This document shows positions 1 to 7,438 of a stretch of DNA of 64,000 nt, in pieces. The number at the start of each line of letters is the position of its first letter. Position 1 is the first letter of the stretch. Origin of the DNA: Marinithermofilum abyssi. Its GTDB lineage: Bacteria; Bacillota; Bacilli; Thermoactinomycetales; DSM-45169. Both the position numbers and the translations under genes were made by a program. A model generated the notes under the pieces. The model saw nothing but the letters and a program-made list of their open reading frames with translations. It had not been told where the DNA came from and ran no database searches. The stretch lies in the NCBI RefSeq assembly GCF_014641195.1, contig NZ_BMHQ01000002.1, positions 124,001 through 188,000 on the forward strand. Direction: 5' to 3'.

Positions 1-27
1 AACAGTAATTAACAACACCCTCCCTGC

Positions 28-57
28 AAGGAACAGGTTTACGCCTGTTCCTTTTTG
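28..57 (+). terminator. Rho-independent terminator
   Basis: A perfect 10-bp stem (AAGGAACAGG at 28-37 and CCTGTTCCTT at 44-53) with a 6-nt loop is followed by a T-rich run. It probably ends a gene lying left of the window. Confidence 0.75.
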
Positions 58-64
58 CTTGTTG

Positions 65-145
65 GCGGTCAAGGGATCGACGGGGGCGGGGAAAACCACG
101 ACGCTGTATGCCATCCTGCAGGAGCTGAACCGGGAAGAACTTAAC
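65..145 (+). pseudogene. GspE/PilB/ComGA-type secretion ATPase fragment (Walker A)
   Basis: Reading from position 68 gives GSTGAGKTTTLYAILQELN followed by REELN. This is the Walker A region of type II secretion/type IV pilus assembly ATPases. Only about 25 residues are recognisable, with no start and no downstream Walker B or Asp box, so this is a relic and not a gene. The adjoining GPP34-like fragment lies in another frame. Family recognition is from memory of the motif and needs a profile search. Confidence 0.55.
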
Positions 146-180
146 CCGGATCACCTTGGCGATGCCTTAAGGCTCATCAA

Positions 181-408
181 CTCACCATACCGGAACAGCT
201 TTTTGTGGTCGTGCAGAATAAGAAAATCACCCGGCTGAAATGGATGTTAAGCGGATATCGTCAAATTTATATTATCGCCGCGTGTTTTATTGAACTAGCC
301 CAATGCGGATGCATCTCTTTTGGAGACAAATGGCGGATCAAACTGTTGAATCCGGACCCGACCCGCATTTCCTACCTAGATGAGATGCTGGGCCCAGTGG
401 TTTGTTAA
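181..408 (+). pseudogene. GPP34 (Golgi phosphoprotein 3-like) family fragment
   Basis: The open frame reads LTIPEQLFVVV near its start, then AACFIELAQCGCISFGDKW, then LLNPDPTRISYLDEMLGP before a stop. This matches the general layout of the N-terminal part of GPP34 proteins: an LTLPEELLLLAL-like start, an alanine/leucine-rich helix, then a short strand region with D-P-T. GPP34 proteins are usually over 200 residues, so only about a third remains. No ribosome-binding site precedes it, and the upstream DNA belongs to an unrelated ATPase fragment. Confidence 0.5.
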
Positions 409-420
409 GCTATAGGGTAT

Positions 421-600
421 TCATACTTCTCGGGTTGAAGAAGGCAATGGTGTAGCGGGTCCTAATGTAATATTGTACTCCCTTGAGTTGCAATTACTTT
501 GTAACCCCTTCGTATAAGCATTTACCATCACTTTGCGTGGATGTGTTTCCAAATCTTTCAGTGAGGATACAGTAGCACCCTTAATGGGCTCACTTCCTGT
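421..600 (-). other. Coding-like remnant, unrecognised
   Basis: The minus strand is open for about 60 codons and ends with LGPATPLPSSTREV and a stop at 421-423. A TAG lies just upstream of the open stretch and no start with a Shine-Dalgarno sequence is visible. I do not recognise the family. It may be another gene fragment in this debris zone, or chance. Confidence 0.2.
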
Positions 601-722
601 CTAAATTCGAATTTCTGAAAAAGGGTTATGTAATTAGCCCTTTCGTTGTTGACTCCGAGGAATAATATAACCTACCTAAACTTTCTAAGGTAGATTCCTT
701 ATTGCTAAGGGGAAATGAGTTT

Positions 723-1493
723 ATGAAACATACGGTAATTCGCAGCAAAATGAAAAAGGGAAAACCCCTCATGAAAGATCCTATCGTATCGCGTTATGTG
801 CCAGAAATGAACTGGCTTGATTCCTCAAGCCTCAAAAGGATGATTAAAACCTATTCCACTGTGTATATCAAGCCTGACAAAGGTAGACAGGGGAAGGGAG
901 TCATCCGGGTCAAAAAGCTGAATAATTCGAAGAGTGAAATTTCCTATAAACAAAAAACGAAAAGGGTCTCTTCAAAAAAAGTGATGAAGGAAATAAAAAA
1001 GAATATACATCTCCGAAAAAAATACCTGATTCAGCAGGGGATTGAGTTGGCAACCTATCACCGTCGTCCATTCGATGTACGTCTTGTTCTACAAAAACCA
1101 TTGAACCGGTGGCGGCTTACGTTGATGACTGCAAAAGTCGCGCCCCGGAGAAATTCCATTGTCACCAATGTGTCAAAAGGAGCAAAGGATGTGAATGTAG
1201 TCAAGGTTTTACATGGAGTCGATCAACCTTTGAACGTGTTGGAGGTTTTAAGGGAATTAATCGATGTCTCCCACCAGATTGTTCAGGTATTAGATTCCCA
1301 TTTTCCCCTTCAAATCGTCGGTTTAGACATGGGCATCGACAAGAAAGGGAAAGTTTGGTTTATTGAGGCGAATACCAAACCGGATTGTACAGGTTTGAGA
1401 AAGCTGGATCGAAAGCTGTATCGAAAATACCTCGAAGCAAAAAAATTAATAGGTAAAGGTAATCGTATGTCCATCAAAAAAACACCACGTTAA
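723..1493 (+). CDS. YheC/YheD-like ATP-grasp protein
   Basis: A 256-residue protein resembling the ATP-grasp domain of the YheC/YheD family, which includes endospore coat-associated proteins. Visible ATP-grasp features are a PDKGRQGKGVIRV nucleotide-binding loop at about residues 51-64, a central segment with RPFDVRLVLQ, and a C-terminal metal/ATP-binding stretch with GLDMGIDKKGKVWFIEANTK. The ATG at 723 is preferred over the TTG at 702 because AAGGGG lies about 10 nt before it. The protein is short for the family, which often has an extra N-terminal domain. It has lower GC than its neighbours and is flanked by gene fragments, consistent with acquisition. The substrate is unknown. Confidence 0.75.
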   Translation: MKHTVIRSKMKKGKPLMKDPIVSRYVPEMNWLDSSSLKRMIKTYSTVYIKPDKGRQGKGVIRVKKLNNSKSEISYKQKTKRVSSKKVMKEIKKNIHLRKKYLIQQGIELATYHRRPFDVRLVLQKPLNRWRLTLMTAKVAPRRNSIVTNVSKGAKDVNVVKVLHGVDQPLNVLEVLRELIDVSHQIVQVLDSHFPLQIVGLDMGIDKKGKVWFIEANTKPDCTGLRKLDRKLYRKYLEAKKLIGKGNRMSIKKTPR

Positions 1494-1644
1494 AAGCTGA
1501 CGTCTGTTTATCAGCTACAGATGAGCAAATCAGCTATAGAGTAACTGAACTTAAAGATACACCTTTTTATATAAGCGTCCCCCTCAAGAAGGACAGCAGC
1601 TTTTTGAAACCAAGCGTTACCGCCTTGACGAAGGAATACGGCAA

Positions 1645-1773
1645 CGAAGTTAGCACGTCTGGCCTGGCCTTTCGGATGATCCGATAAACCTCATTGACCC
1701 CCTTTAAGACCCGGAACGGGTCCTTGAAATTGTTCCAGTCAAAGAGGTGGCGCAGCTTTCCAGTGGCAGGCAC
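1645..1773 (-). pseudogene. MurG fragment
   Basis: The frame reads [20 protein letters not shown] and then [10 protein letters not shown]. This strongly resembles residues about 45-90 of MurG, the undecaprenyl-PP-MurNAc-pentapeptide GlcNAc transferase, where TGKLRRYF(S/D)W..F.DPF and RKxxPDVxFS are typical. After PDVL the similarity stops (the expected KGG/FVSVP segment is missing). About 43 residues of a roughly 360-residue enzyme remain. It abuts a DUF3179 fragment, so two unrelated relics are fused here. Confidence 0.6.
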
Positions 1774-1817
1774 GGGAAAGCTGCTTCACTTTGAGTAGGT
1801 CGCGTGTGTGGAGTCGC

Positions 1818-1907
1818 TGGGCCATGGATACATTCCCCAGTGATATGGTCCCAATAGGAACCGGTTTCGTTGTCCCCCAGCAAGGCTACGCCATTATACA
1901 CCCCCAC
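1818..1907 (-). pseudogene. DUF3179 fragment
   Basis: About 30 residues (GVYNGVALLGDNETGSYWDH then ITGECIHGP) match the central conserved block of the intact DUF3179 proteins encoded at 4131-4994 and 5074-5961. Upstream and downstream sequence is unrelated. It is the most decayed member of the local DUF3179 family. Confidence 0.75.
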
Positions 1908-2086
1908 GCCCCCTCTTCCTGCACCCGGAGCCCATCGAAAGAGTTAACTCATCATATGGAGAGTTGCATTGTTGGTCTCTAGACTGCCAACCATCTCCTT
2001 TTACTCTTAACTTTCCGCATTTAACCGTCGCAAATGAGAGATTCATTGAATAGAGTATGTTAAATACTCTTTAAGGAAGTTGATCA

Positions 2087-2515
2087 ATGAGGAAGTTTGT
2101 CGCAGTGTTAAGTGGCCAGGAAGAAGTCCCGCCCGTTCGAACCCGAGCTTTCGGGATCCTCAAATTGAAAGTGAACAAAAAACAGACCCAACTGCGCTAC
2201 CGGTTGACGGTATTTAACCTTCGCAAATTCACCCAAGCCCACCTCCACCTTGCACCCCGTGGAGTCAACGGCCCTATTGTGGCATTTCTTTTTGGACTCA
2301 CCGTCCCGGGAATTAGTGTAAACAGAGGCAGAGTTACGGGGACCATTAAAAACGGGGACCTGATTGGTCCCCTGCAGGGGATGACCATTGCCAACTTGGT
2401 TCGACAAATCCGCCGAGGCAACATTTATGTCAATGCACACACAGAGCAGAATCCGGATGGAGAAATCCGTGGTCAAGTCCGTAAAGCCCGACGTAAAGCC
2501 AAACGGTGCAAATAA
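2087..2515 (+). CDS. CHRD domain-containing protein
   Basis: A 142-residue protein that is almost entirely one CHRD domain (first described in chordin). Typical elements are the opening FVAVLSGQEEVPPVRTRAFG, the strand with FTQAHLHLA, a central G-x-V-x-G-T turn, and the closing YVNAHTEQNPDGEIRGQV. There is no signal peptide, unlike many bacterial CHRD proteins, and the C-terminus is very basic (KARRKAKRCK). A surface or spore location is possible but not shown. The start follows AAGGAAGT by about 8 nt. It is monocistronic with a terminator downstream. CHRD function in bacteria is not established. Confidence 0.85.
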   Translation: MRKFVAVLSGQEEVPPVRTRAFGILKLKVNKKQTQLRYRLTVFNLRKFTQAHLHLAPRGVNGPIVAFLFGLTVPGISVNRGRVTGTIKNGDLIGPLQGMTIANLVRQIRRGNIYVNAHTEQNPDGEIRGQVRKARRKAKRCK

Positions 2516-2576
2516 CACGAACCCCTGTCTTAAGCACCCATTGAGGGTGGATCTCTGATCCAACACCTCATCAGAT

Positions 2577-2610
2577 GAACCCCTCTCCCCTCGGGGACGG
2601 GGGTTCTTTT
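2577..2610 (+). terminator. Rho-independent terminator after the CHRD gene
   Basis: GAACCCC at 2577-2583 pairs with GGGGTTC at 2600-2606, with an inner CCCC/GGGG stem, followed by TTTTT. Confidence 0.8.
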
Positions 2611-2663
2611 TACGCTGTTTATTGTCCCCTGCCGCTGTCTTTTGAGAAAAACTCCCTCGACAC

Positions 2664-2699
2664 AAAAAGGACGCCCCTTTTCCTGGGGCGTCCTTTTTT
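2664..2699. terminator. Bidirectional terminator
   Basis: A 10-bp stem, AGGACGCCCC at 2668-2677 and GGGGCGTCCT at 2685-2694, has A-rich and T-rich flanks. It lies between the convergent CHRD gene and the small membrane-protein gene and could serve both. Confidence 0.8.
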
Positions 2700-2702
2700 G
2701 GG

Positions 2703-2975
2703 TTATTGCGCTGTCCATTCATATGCTGCCAGTACACACCCGATAATCACATATACAAGCACAATATATCCGGTAAAGGCCCATCGCTGTGAGGGATTTG
2801 TTCGTTTCCCCTTACGAGGCCAGTGTTTACGGGCCAGCCGGAAGCCGATGAGGCCGAGGCTGAGTCCCAATAAGATAAACATCATACTGTTGTTCAGCCA
2901 TCCTGCAATCCGCATGATGTTCAAAACGACCAGCAGGAACAAAACACGTCCCCACAAGCCGCGATCAAAGGACAA
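2703..2975 (-). CDS. Small three-helix membrane protein, unknown
   Basis: A 90-residue protein with hydrophobic segments at about 10-24, 28-46 and 66-84, separated by a basic stretch (RLARKHWPRKGKR), so probably a polytopic inner-membrane protein. The TTG start at 2975 is supported by AGGGGGTGG about 6 nt upstream. No family is recognised. It ends at a bidirectional terminator. The next genes on the same strand are the DUF3179 copies, but a gap of about 75 bp and an independent ribosome-binding site leave co-transcription open. Confidence 0.65.
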   Translation of the reverse strand: MSFDRGLWGRVLFLLVVLNIMRIAGWLNNSMMFILLGLSLGLIGFRLARKHWPRKGKRTNPSQRWAFTGYIVLVYVIIGCVLAAYEWTAQ

Positions 2976-3051
2976 GGGAATCCACCCCCTTCACCCATCA
3001 TGCGGCAACCCCCGCAAGTGATTGAATCGATGGTTGCAAACCGTTTCTCTA

Positions 3052-3927
3052 TTATTTCTGCTGTCCGTAAATCTTACAGCGGGGATAGGTATAGGAAAAA
3101 CCGTACCAACGGGTGTAAAGTTGAAGAGGCCGGTCCGTTCCCTTCCCCGTTTCCTTCTCTTCGGTATAGATCGCATCCGGATATATTCCGGAAGCGTCCA
3201 AGGTAATCCGAATTTCTGCTCCACCCACCGTGTCCCATACGGTTCCACCACACCGGCGAAGCACCTCCAACGGATAAAAACACTGCTCCCCTCCCTCGAT
3301 GATACCCAAGCCGCTGGTCATTCGCGGAAGGCGCTCATCGGGGGCCTGCATCGTTTTGGTAAAACCCGGAGGCAATATCTCCTTTCGATGCATCCAATTC
3401 ATGACGCGGCTGAGCCAACGCATGCGAATATTTGGGCGGGAAAGTGCTATACGAATATCGGGCCATTTCCCCAACGCTTCCTCTACCGTGGTGTGACGGA
3501 TCGGATATACCTCCATTTTGACCCCTTTGGATGGACCGTGCAGACATTCACCGGTCATGTGGTCCCACCAGGAATGGGTTTCATCATCCCCCAAAAGCAG
3601 GAGACCATTGTATAATCCGCGGGGACCAAAATGATACACCTTGCCGTTGATGACGGGAACCATACTAGTTCCGCTGTGACAAACTCCTCAGTAAGCTACC
3701 AAGTAAGGGTGACCCGCCAATTCCCCTTGAGCGATGTGATGGTAAGCCATCTGGTAAACGGAAAACGCCAGTGGTACCCCATTCCGTTCAACGACCAACA
3801 GTTCGTCCTTTCGATGCATTCGACCGGACCGCACCACATCCCGCAGCGGCAGTGAGCCCTTGACCTGCATCGGGGGGAATAAGTTTTTCCGACTTAACCG
3901 TGCTTTCCGGACATCCAATCCCTTCAC
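3052..3927 (-). pseudogene. DUF3179 protein with an in-frame TGA at the first CxxCH cysteine
   Basis: The reading frame is a full-length DUF3179 protein (about 291 codons) interrupted once by TGA at 3688-3690. Before the stop it reads GHPYLVAY; after it, in the same frame, GVCHSGTSMVPVING. Paralogs have AYC-NICH or AFC-AICH here, so TGA replaces the first Cys. No other frameshift or stop is seen. The copy has also lost a second family Cys (LYTRWYGF against LYCRWYGF), which favours decay. A GGAAC/GTTCC hairpin starts 16 nt after the TGA, but the same hairpin occurs in an intact paralog, so it is not evidence for a SECIS element. Most likely a young pseudogene; selenocysteine insertion is a testable alternative. 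Confidence 0.7.
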
Positions 3928-4105
3928 AACCAGAACACCTCTATTTCAAATTCCTCTTTATTTTGACACAGAGACGATCGTGATGTCCATTTGAATCCGA
4001 ATTTCTGTAAGATATATAAATCTTAAAAAAACGTCCGGGACGAACAGATCAACTTGTTACTGGCTCCGGCTAACCTGCAGAACTCGTCGGCCCCGCAGGA
4101 CCAGT

Positions 4106-4138
4106 AAAAAAAAGGGTGACGCATGCTGCGTCAGCCCT
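4106..4138 (-). terminator. Terminator after DUF3179 gene
   Basis: On the minus strand an 11-bp stem (arms at 4127-4138 and 4113-4123) is followed by eight T residues (A-tract 4106-4113 on plus). It overlaps the stop codon of the gene at 4131-4994 and separates it from the TGA-containing copy. Confidence 0.8.
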
Positions 4139-4994
4139 CTTTCTTTTCTCCGTATAATTCGCACCCCGGGAAGGTGAAGGCGAAACCATACCAGCGGCAA
4201 TAGAGCTGCATCGGTTTCTCCTGTTGATCCGAGAATACCGCCGACGGGAATCCTTCCTCGTTGACCGTGACCACCATCGGGCGGCCGTCCACTTGATCCT
4301 GCAACTCGCCTCCGGCATCCTGAATGGCGGACATCGGATAAAAGCGTTTGGTCTTTTTCGTGTAGACACCTAGTCCGCTGGTCATATCCGGCAGGCGTGT
4401 GTCCCGCTCACCCATAGACAGATAGAAATACGGCGGGAAAATACCTCGGTTGCCGAAAAAGTTCATTAACGGCTCCAAGATCCAGCGACGGTACCAGGGC
4501 TGAACCGACAGGGCAATCCGCAGGTCCGGCCACCGCTTCAACGCATGCTCCACAGACATGTGTTCCACAGGGATCAGTTGCAACATTTCCCCTTTGAGTT
4601 CACCGTGGATACATTCACCGGAGATGTGATCCCAGTAGGATTGGGTCTCATCATCGGCCAACAGAGCCATTCCATTATAAATCCCGATGCACGAGAAGTG
4701 GTGCACGGCTCCGTCCACTACCGGCACCATGCTGGTCGCCCCGTGACAGATCGCACAAAAGGCCAAAATGTACGGCTGCCCTGCCAACTCTCCTTGGGCC
4801 ACATGGTGATAAGTCATCTGATAAAGCGAGAATGCAAGTCGGTGGCCACCCCGTTCCACCACCAATACTTCGTCAGTGGGCTTCATTTTCTTCCGTTCCA
4901 GAACATCCGCCAGCGGCTCCGACCCGACCACGTCAAAGCGCTGGAAGTGATTATCCCGGATAATCTTCTTTTCATTAAAATCCTGAATAATCAT
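4131..4994 (-). CDS. DUF3179 family protein
   Basis: A 287-residue intact DUF3179 protein of unknown function. Conserved blocks are VVERGGHRLAFSLYQMTYHH at about 45-65, a CAICHGATSMVPVVDG motif, a central GIYNGMALLADDETQSYWDH and SGECIHG block, DMTSGLGVY, and a C-terminal YCRWYGF. The CxxCH pattern equals a haem c attachment motif, but there is no signal peptide, so haem attachment is unlikely; metal binding or a thiol pair is more plausible. The start follows AAAGGAG by 9 nt. It lies 79 bp downstream of its paralog at 5074-5961 and probably shares its transcript. The two intact copies are clearly related but diverged through much of their length. Confidence 0.85.
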   Translation of the reverse strand: MIIQDFNEKKIIRDNHFQRFDVVGSEPLADVLERKKMKPTDEVLVVERGGHRLAFSLYQMTYHHVAQGELAGQPYILAFCAICHGATSMVPVVDGAVHHFSCIGIYNGMALLADDETQSYWDHISGECIHGELKGEMLQLIPVEHMSVEHALKRWPDLRIALSVQPWYRRWILEPLMNFFGNRGIFPPYFYLSMGERDTRLPDMTSGLGVYTKKTKRFYPMSAIQDAGGELQDQVDGRPMVVTVNEEGFPSAVFSDQQEKPMQLYCRWYGFAFTFPGCELYGEKKEG

Positions 4995-5073
4995 GCTTCA
5001 TACTCCTTTCGCTCCCGGCAAAAACAGAATCAAGAAAAAACCAGTCCAATCGATATGAACGGCGGGTAACACC

Positions 5074-5961
5074 TCAATGTTTCTCTCCGTATAGTTCACA
5101 ACCCGTGAAAGTGAGAGAAAAGCCGTACCAACGGCAATACAATTGCATCGGCTGGTTCGCACTGGTACCATCATCGGGCACATCGGTATAAATGGCTTTG
5201 GGGTAGGCTCCTTCCTCATCCATCTGAACCTGAATGGGCCGACCGGAGAATTCATCCCGGATGATCCCTCTGGCTGCGATGTCCCGTACGGTGTAAAACC
5301 GTTGTACCCGGTTGTTAAAGATCCCCAGTCCACTGGTCATCTCCGGCAAGCGTTCATCCAGCTCCCCCATCGTGTCCCGGAAGCCGAATCCCGGCGGGAA
5401 TAGTCCGGCTTTCCCCACAAACCGAACATAGGGACCCAACAAACGCATCAAAAAGTGGGGCTTGGACAAGGCGATGTGCAGATTGGGCCACCGTTTCAGC
5501 CCGCCTCGCACAGTGGTTCTTTCCAAAGGAAACAGCTGCATTTGCTCCCCCTTCAGCTGGCCGTGGAGACATTCGCCGGTGATGTGATTCCAATAGGAAC
5601 CCGTTTCGTCGTCTCCCAGCAATGCCAGCCCGTTGTAAATGCCCCGAGCGCCGAAATGGAGGACGGCTCCATCCACCACGGGAACCATACTGGTTCCGCT
5701 GTGACAGATGTTGCAGTAAGCGATCATATACGGCTGTCCGTCCAACTCTCCTTCCGCTACGTGATGGAAGTCGATCTGAGCAACGGAAAAAGCCAACCGC
5801 CTGCCGCCGCGTTCCATCACCAGGATCTCATCCTGTTCCTTCATTTTGCCGTCTGCCAACACTTGTTCCAGGGGCTCGCCTTCACCCTTTACTTTAAATC
5901 GTCGAAATAGATCCTTCTTTTCAAGACGGGCACGAGCAGCATCAAATTCGGTAAACAGCAC
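5074..5961 (-). CDS. DUF3179 family protein, first gene of array
   Basis: A 295-residue intact DUF3179 protein. It shows the family motifs: VMERGGRRLAFSVAQIDFHH near residues 47-66, CNICHSGTSMVPVVDG, ARGIYNGLALLGDDETGSYW, then ITGECLHG, EMTSGLGIF and YCRWYGF. There is no signal peptide or membrane segment, so it should be cytosolic. The GTG start at 5961 has GGGGAGG about 6-8 nt upstream. It is the promoter-proximal member of the array and is divergent from pdxK. DUF3179 has no assigned biochemical function that I know of; the conserved Cys/His pattern suggests metal or redox chemistry, which is inference. Confidence 0.85.
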   Translation of the reverse strand: MLFTEFDAARARLEKKDLFRRFKVKGEGEPLEQVLADGKMKEQDEILVMERGGRRLAFSVAQIDFHHVAEGELDGQPYMIAYCNICHSGTSMVPVVDGAVLHFGARGIYNGLALLGDDETGSYWNHITGECLHGQLKGEQMQLFPLERTTVRGGLKRWPNLHIALSKPHFLMRLLGPYVRFVGKAGLFPPGFGFRDTMGELDERLPEMTSGLGIFNNRVQRFYTVRDIAARGIIRDEFSGRPIQVQMDEEGAYPKAIYTDVPDDGTSANQPMQLYCRWYGFSLTFTGCELYGEKH

Positions 5962-6073
5962 CCAATCGCCTCCCCTGCCGGAAAAATATAAAAATCCAAC
6001 AGCTAGAAATAGGATCGGACAAGTTCCCTTTTATTTTTACATCATTCGACAAAATGTGTCCATGAAGAAAAAA

Positions 6074-6148
6074 CCGTTAAAAGGGGCAGATCTGCGATAA
6101 GGCCTTCGTATCAGGAAGCTTTTCGCTATGCATCGACCTTTAACGGCT
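6074..6148 (+). promoter_or_regulatory. Possible structured leader upstream of pdxK
   Basis: CCGTTAAAAGG near 6076-6086 can pair with CCTTTAACGG about 60 nt downstream, enclosing a GCAGATCTGC palindrome and a GATA...TATC hairpin. This resembles a small multi-stem leader. It lies 95-170 nt before the pdxK start. No known riboswitch consensus is recognised. Confidence 0.3.
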
Positions 6149-6242
6149 ACCCGCTCGTTGATTGACTATTCCACCAGCCCCCGCCTACAATAGGCTAAAA
6201 GGAAACGGATATCATTTCCGTCCAAATGGAGGAGTGCACATC

Positions 6243-7046
6243 ATGAACGTACACAAAGCGTTGACTATAGCTGGATCTGATTCCAGCGGAGGAGCCGGAA
6301 TCCAGGCAGACTTGAAAACTTTCCAGGAGCGGGATGTCTACGGCATGACCGCCTTGACCACGATTGTGGCTATGGACCCCGATGCCGGCTGGGCCCACCG
6401 TGTCACCCCCCTCTCCGTCGACACTTTGCGTGAACAGATGAAGACGGTGTTGAAAGGGATCGGCGTTGACGCCATGAAGACCGGTATGCTAGGTTCCGTC
6501 GAGATCATTGAAGCGGTGGCCGAAGCCATCGATACCCACGACATCCCCTCCATCGTCATCGACCCGGTGATGGTATGCAAGGGGACAGACGAAGTACTGC
6601 AGCCTAATACCGCCGCCGCGCTCCGGGATGTCCTCATCCCCCGCGCCACCGTGACCACCCCCAACCTGTTTGAAGCCTCCCACCTGAGCGGCGTAAGGAT
6701 CCAAACCGTCGACGATATGAAGGAGGCCGCCCTCCGCCTCCATGAAAAGGGCCCCGACTGGGTGCTGATCAAGGGCGGCGCCAAACTGGAACACGAAAAA
6801 GCCGTCGATCTCCTGTACGACGGCAAGGAGTTTACACTCCTTGAGGAAGAGCGCTTGGATACTCCATGGACCCACGGAGCCGGCTGCACCTATTCAGCGG
6901 CCATTACCGCCGAGCTGGCCAAGGGAAAATCCGTCCCTGAAGCCGTCCGCATCGCCAAGGCTTTCGTTACGGAAGCAATCCGACACGGCTTTCCTCTCAA
7001 TCAATATGTCGGACCCGTACGCCGTTCCGGCTATCGTCTGTCCTGA
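6243..7046 (+). CDS. pdxK: Pyridoxine/hydroxymethylpyrimidine kinase (PdxK/ThiD family)
   Basis: A 267-residue ribokinase-fold kinase that phosphorylates pyridoxal/pyridoxine and/or hydroxymethylpyrimidine. The opening HKALTIAGSDSSGGAGIQAD is the family signature; VIDPVMVCKGTDEVL and the C-terminal anion-hole motif DTPWTHGAGCTYSAAI are present. The protein is closer to Bacillus PdxK than to classical ThiD, by the VCKGTDEVL segment and the NQYVGP ending. The start at 6243 is chosen over the earlier in-frame codon at 6162 because GGAGGAG lies 7-8 nt upstream and homologs begin at this methionine. No thiamin genes are adjacent and it appears monocistronic. Confidence 0.85.
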   Translation: MNVHKALTIAGSDSSGGAGIQADLKTFQERDVYGMTALTTIVAMDPDAGWAHRVTPLSVDTLREQMKTVLKGIGVDAMKTGMLGSVEIIEAVAEAIDTHDIPSIVIDPVMVCKGTDEVLQPNTAAALRDVLIPRATVTTPNLFEASHLSGVRIQTVDDMKEAALRLHEKGPDWVLIKGGAKLEHEKAVDLLYDGKEFTLLEEERLDTPWTHGAGCTYSAAITAELAKGKSVPEAVRIAKAFVTEAIRHGFPLNQYVGPVRRSGYRLS

Positions 7047-7177
7047 AAACAGCCGCTCTAGAGAACAGAGTTTGACACCAAATCGAACACAGCTGCCTCC
7101 GTTTACTGCCGCCACGGCATGACGGGGGTAGCTTGCTTTGGGTTCATGACGATATCCGAATAGTCTCACGCACCCGT

Positions 7178-7310
7178 TCATTCTGTAATAAGGGCCCTTT
7201 CACCCGTCTCCGTGATGACACCATTGCCCGTTTCACTACCTTCTAAGGTCGGATCAGGCTTGCCCGGATTCCCCGGTATGCCCTCCCCTTGTCCTAACGG
7301 CTGAAATTTT
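7178..7310 (-). pseudogene. Coding-like remnant, unrecognised
   Basis: A minus-strand frame reads QGEGIPGNPGKPDPTLEGSE, then TGNGVITETGERALITE and a stop at 7178-7180. The composition looks protein-like, but no start or ribosome-binding site is visible and I do not recognise a family. Probably the C-terminal end of a lost gene. Confidence 0.25.
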
Positions 7311-7370
7311 TATGACCAAACTAGCACCCCATTCATCAGCACCTCGGTAAAGACAGCGTTGGGTAGGCGT

Positions 7371-7415
7371 AAAAAAACCATCGCCAGCAGTCCATCTTCC
7401 ACCGCCGGCGATGGC
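7371..7415 (-). terminator. Terminator after GNAT gene
   Basis: On the minus strand CCATCGCC and GGCGATGG form an 8-bp stem followed by seven T residues (A-tract at 7371-7377 on plus). Confidence 0.75.
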
Positions 7416-7438
7416 TTTGATATATCCTTCAACAGGAA

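Noticed and set aside
3640-3680. GGAAC/GTTCC hairpin after the DUF3179 TGA as a SECIS element
   Set aside because: The same hairpin occurs in the intact Cys-encoding paralog at 5074-5961, because it arises from the conserved GTSMVP codons, so it is not specific to the TGA copy.
4131-5961. CxxCH in the DUF3179 proteins as a c-type haem site
   Set aside because: Neither protein has a signal peptide or membrane anchor, so the haem-ligation machinery would not reach it.
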